NCBI GenBank assembly: GCA_002394185.1
Contig: DGTB01000134.1
Location: forward strand, 1 to 7,294
Direction of reading: 5' to 3'
Length of the DNA stretch: 7,294 bases
Origin: Bacteroidales bacterium UBA4347
GTDB lineage: Bacteria > Bacteroidota > Bacteroidia > Bacteroidales > P3
Shown here: piece after piece, positions 5,239-7,294 of the stretch
Position numbering within the stretch: the first letter of the stretch is position 1
Layout of the letters: every line of letters starts with the position of its first letter
Position numbers and translations under genes: made by a program
The notes under the pieces: generated by a model
The model's database searches: none
What the model saw: only the letters and a program-made list of their open reading frames with translations
Told to the model about the DNA's origin: nothing

Positions 5239-5678
5239 TTAATGTATGGTGCTATGTCCCCAATAGAGGGACGGTCGGTAGGCAGTTTGACGAGGTTCCA
5301 CGGACCGTCGGGGTCGTCGTGGCGGTAGGGGTAGAGGACATACCACACCTCGGCGCCATAGGTCGACGAGCGGTCGAAAGTGCGGACCACATAGGCGGGC
5401 GCCAACGCAGTGTCCGTGACGGTATCGAGCACTATCCGGCCGTCGTCGTTGCGGACGTAGTCGGTGTTGGCGGTGCCGACCAGTTCCTGCAGGTCGCCAC
5501 CATAATAGAGTTCAAGTTGCGAGAGGTTGCCGTCGGAGAGAAGGCTTATTTCGGCATTGGCGCCAAGCTTGTATCTTGCCATTTCATGCATTTGGCCATG
5601 ACCTCCGGAGTGTTGTCTGCCGCCGCAGGCCGACACCAACACAAGGAGCATGAGTCCTAAAAAGGTCTTACGTGTCAT
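5235..5678 (-). CDS. Putative lipoprotein, translationally coupled to the symporter
   Basis: I do not recognise a family. From the ATG at 5678 the product has 147 residues; a TTG 24 bases upstream is in frame but would place extra charged residues before the signal peptide. The N-terminus MTRKTFLGLMLLVLVSAC is a lipoprotein signal with a lipobox and Cys18 as the lipidated residue. A His/Met/Gly-rich stretch follows (residues 23-33, HSGGHGQMHEM), which could bind a metal or just be a linker. The rest is a compact domain (about 36-147) with many beta-prone segments, including EVWYVLYPYRHDDPDGPWNL (110-129). Its TGA overlaps the symporter ATG by four bases, so a joint role at the envelope is likely. 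Which membrane it ends up in is not clear. Confidence 0.75.
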   Translation of the reverse strand: MTRKTFLGLMLLVLVSACGGRQHSGGHGQMHEMARYKLGANAEISLLSDGNLSQLELYYGGDLQELVGTANTDYVRNDDGRIVLDTVTDTALAPAYVVRTFDRSSTYGAEVWYVLYPYRHDDPDGPWNLVKLPTDRPSIGDIAPYIK

Positions 5679-5740
5679 TCTGTCTTTGTTTTTTCTATTC
5701 AAACGAGTGCTTTGTCATTTTATTGTGTACACCACAGGAG

Positions 5741-5784
5741 AAAAAAAAGAGAGCCCCGGAAGCCATGGCTTTCGGGGGCTCTCT
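5741..5784 (-). terminator. Strong rho-independent terminator
   Basis: Read on the - strand, a long GC-rich hairpin (5784-5748) has arms GAGAGCCCCCGAAAGCC and GGCTTCCGGGGCTCTC with one bulge around an AT loop. It is followed directly by a run of eight T (5748-5741). It lies 25 bases after the stop of the small lipoprotein gene and should end the iorA-iorB-lipoprotein transcript, so the lipoprotein-symporter unit needs its own promoter. The 62 bases available for that (5679-5740) show no clear TAnnTTTG. Confidence 0.9.
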
Positions 5785-5809
5785 GTCGTTTCGGGTGCAC
5801 CGTGCGCGC

Positions 5810-6166
5810 TTAGCGAGTGAACTCGATGATGTTGCCGTGTGCAGTGACGGTCATCTCGGTGTAGATACCGAGGATGGTCTTCACAGAGGTGGTGTAGGTG
5901 ATGTTGGCAATCGCCTGGCCATCTTTGAGATTGGCCTTCTGGAACATGTCGTTCACGGCATTGTCCTTGAGCGACTTCTCACTGCATCCACCGAAGCCGA
6001 GGACATAGGTGCTCTCCGATGTGCCTTCGACCTTGTCGAGGATGCGGTAGTTGTTCTGCGACAGCACCACGTCGGTCTGTACGGTGTTGTTCAGATAGCT
6101 GACGCCTGTGCACGATGCCAGCCCCAATGTAGCCACGCAGGCCACGATCAACATTAGTTTTTTCAT
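5810..6166 (-). CDS. Small lipoprotein resembling DUF6567 proteins
   Basis: The ATG at 6166 gives a 118-residue protein; codons further upstream in this frame overlap iorB and are not used. The signal MKKLMLIVACVATLGLASC has a lipobox with Cys19 as the lipid site. The mature part has VQTDVVLSQNNYRILDKVEG (29-48), then STYVLGFGGCSEKSLKDNAV (52-71), and ends with short beta-prone segments (TYTTSVKTILGIYTEMTVT, GNIIEF). From memory this matches a small Bacteroidota lipoprotein family named DUF6567, whose role is unknown. It starts 31 bases after the iorB stop and is followed by a strong terminator, so it is probably the last gene of the ior transcript, though a link in function is not evident. 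Confidence 0.82.
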   Translation of the reverse strand: MKKLMLIVACVATLGLASCTGVSYLNNTVQTDVVLSQNNYRILDKVEGTSESTYVLGFGGCSEKSLKDNAVNDMFQKANLKDGQAIANITYTTSVKTILGIYTEMTVTAHGNIIEFTR

Positions 6167-6197
6167 GGTTATTTTAATTTTTAATAGTTTGTCTTCC

Positions 6198-6761
6198 TTA
6201 TTTGGCGTCGCGGCCGGCGCGGATGGCCTTGATGTTGGTCTCCACCACGGCGTCGCCCTTGCGGCCGAAGATGGCCTTGATGGCTTTCTCCAGCTCGTCG
6301 AAGGCAATCTCCAGGTAGGGGGCTGCAGCGCCGAGGAGCACCATGTTGCCGCGGGCGTTGAGCTCCTTGGCAATGGCGTTGGCGTTGAAGCAGACCAGCT
6401 TGGGCAGCTTCTTCAGCTCGGCATAGACCTTCTCGATGTCGGGGTAGTTGCTGATGTTGACGAAGGGGTCGCTGTTGGTGATGACCACGCCGTCGGGGGC
6501 CAGGAAGGTGAGGTAGCGCAGGGCCTCCATGGGCTCTGAGCTGAGGATGATGTCGGCCTTGCCTTCGGGGATGACGTCGGCGAAGATGGGCTCACTGCTG
6601 ACGCGGAGGTGGCTGAACACCGAGCCGCCGCGCTGGCTCATGCCGTGGATTTCGCTCTGCTTGACGTTGAGGCCCAGGTTGAGGGCGGCGTCGCTGATGA
6701 TCTTGGCCACGGAGACGATGCCGTCGCCGCCTACGCCGCAAAGTATGATGTCTTTCTTCAT
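6198..6761 (-). CDS. iorB: Indolepyruvate ferredoxin oxidoreductase, beta subunit
   Basis: The 187-residue protein is the gamma-domain (pyruvate-ferredoxin-oxidoreductase type) subunit that pairs with IorA to oxidise aryl pyruvates (indolepyruvate, phenylpyruvate, hydroxyphenylpyruvate) to aryl-acetyl-CoA, CO2 and reduced ferredoxin. It has the N-terminal glycine motif GVGGDGIVSVAKII (9-22) and the signature SEIHGMSQRGGSVFSHLR (36-53). Most relatives have GGQG in the first motif; here it is GGDG, a small deviation. Length is normal for the family. It follows iorA after a 56-base gap that holds a 9-bp tandem repeat. In anaerobic gut bacteria the enzyme may work in amino acid breakdown or, reversed, in building aromatic amino acids from aryl acetates; the sequence does not say which. 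Confidence 0.93.
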   Translation of the reverse strand: MKKDIILCGVGGDGIVSVAKIISDAALNLGLNVKQSEIHGMSQRGGSVFSHLRVSSEPIFADVIPEGKADIILSSEPMEALRYLTFLAPDGVVITNSDPFVNISNYPDIEKVYAELKKLPKLVCFNANAIAKELNARGNMVLLGAAAPYLEIAFDELEKAIKAIFGRKGDAVVETNIKAIRAGRDAK

Positions 6762-6780
6762 TGTTTCTTTTCCTTTCTAT

Positions 6781-6813
6781 CTATAGGGACTATAGTTACT
6801 ATAGGAACTATAG
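6781..6813. repeat. Four CTATAG palindromes at exact 9-bp spacing between iorA and iorB
   Basis: CTATAG occurs at 6781, 6790, 6799 and 6808, separated by the 3-base spacers GGA, TTA and GAA. It fills most of the iorA-iorB gap. Each unit is self-complementary, so the array can pair with itself in many registers. It might set the distance or structure between the iorA stop and iorB start; no function is known to me. Confidence 0.8.
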
Positions 6814-6817
6814 CGGT

Positions 6818-7294
6818 TTATTTGTTTGCTGCAGCAATACGTTTCTTGTTCTCGACGATGCAGACGCGCTGCGGGATGATGACGCTCACGCCCTCGTAGG
6901 CAATCTCCTCTTCGAGGATTTTCATGAACTCGTCGTGGTTCTTGGGCAGCGGCACGATGTGGCGGATGTGCTTCTCGTCGACGCCGAGACCCTTGCAGAT
7001 GTTGAAGAGCTTCATGTTGGCGCTCGAGGGCTGGCCGCCGGTCATGGCGGTGATGTCGTTGTCGAGGATCATGATGACGACGTTGGCCTTCTCGTTGACG
7101 CAGTCGAGCAGACCGGTCATGCCGCTGTGGCCGAACGTGCCGTCGCCGATGACGCCGATGGCGGGGAAGATGCCCATCTCGGCGGCTCCCTTGGCCATGG
7201 TGATCGAGGCACCCATGCAGACGGTGGTGTCGATGGCACCCATGTTGAAGCCGAGGGTGTAGCATCCGATGTCGCCGAAGACGCGTCCGTTGGG
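6818..7294 (-). CDS. iorA: Indolepyruvate ferredoxin oxidoreductase, alpha subunit, C-terminal part (partial)
   Basis: The last 158 residues are present; the 5' part is beyond the window edge. The segment is the thiamine-diphosphate-binding domain. It has GRVFGDIGCYTLGF, then MGASITMAKGAAE, the ThDP/magnesium motif GDGTFGHSGMTGL, and LDNDITAMTGGQPS about 26 residues later, as in IorA and related 2-oxoacid oxidoreductases. IorA carries the thiamine cofactor for decarboxylation of the aryl pyruvate; IorB follows at once downstream. In many archaeal IorA proteins two [4Fe-4S] clusters sit in a C-terminal ferredoxin-like domain. Here the protein stops shortly after VSVIIPQRVC with a Lys/Ala-rich end and no Cys-x2-Cys-x2-Cys, so that domain is missing. 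This may be usual for Bacteroidota. Confidence 0.92.
   Translation of the reverse strand, partial: PNGRVFGDIGCYTLGFNMGAIDTTVCMGASITMAKGAAEMGIFPAIGVIGDGTFGHSGMTGLLDCVNEKANVVIMILDNDITAMTGGQPSSANMKLFNICKGLGVDEKHIRHIVPLPKNHDEFMKILEEEIAYEGVSVIIPQRVCIVENKKRIAAANK

Noticed and set aside
6198..6373. N-terminal extension of the small lipoprotein to 6373
   Set aside because: It would overlap iorB, gives low-complexity Pro/Ser/Arg sequence, and would hide an excellent lipoprotein signal starting at 6166.

Overview
The window looks like chromosomal DNA of a GC-rich member of the Bacteroidales (Bacteroidota), probably a Prevotella-like gut or rumen lineage. Grounds: the protein families and their order, AT-rich leaders with no Shine-Dalgarno sequence ahead of most starts, and one sequence fitting the Bacteroidota TAnnTTTG -7 element. 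The family calls are firmer than the taxonomy, which is inference.

Layout. On the + strand lie the 3' end of a rubrerythrin gene (1-104) and a radical SAM gene (236-1141). Everything else is on the - strand and reads from right to left: C-terminal part of iorA (7294-6818), iorB (6761-6198), a small lipoprotein (6166-5810), a strong intrinsic terminator (5784-5741), a second lipoprotein (5678-5235) overlapping a sodium:solute symporter (5238-3781), riboflavin synthase ribE (3717-3106), a HAD phosphatase (3051-2146), a phospholipase-D-like protein (2034-1495) and a small HExxH membrane protein (1486-1154). The last - strand gene converges on the radical SAM gene with 12 bases between the stop codons. 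No stretch above 300 bases lacks a gene.

Function. IorA/IorB form an indolepyruvate (aryl 2-oxoacid) ferredoxin oxidoreductase. The lipoprotein plus symporter form a translationally coupled pair of unknown substrate. RibE makes riboflavin. The HAD protein is a phosphoglycolate-phosphatase-type hydrolase. The PLD-like and HExxH genes form a tight pair of unknown role. Apart from rubrerythrin, the genes are not obviously one pathway.

The most unusual content is repetitive DNA inside genes. The HAD gene carries a 231-bp in-frame insertion (2650-2880). It consists of palindromes in an exact 42-bp (14-codon) array, bounded by inverted hairpin ends, and adds a 77-residue Cys-periodic segment to the cap domain. 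The PLD-like gene appears to carry a second, unrelated small palindromic element in frame (1885-1919). Short tandem arrays also occur at gene junctions: 11 bp at the 3' end of the HAD gene, 8 bp between ribE and the HAD gene, and 9 bp between iorA and iorB. Together these suggest a genome colonised by several families of small palindromic or tandem elements that are tolerated inside proteins, comparable in concept to the Rickettsia palindromic elements.
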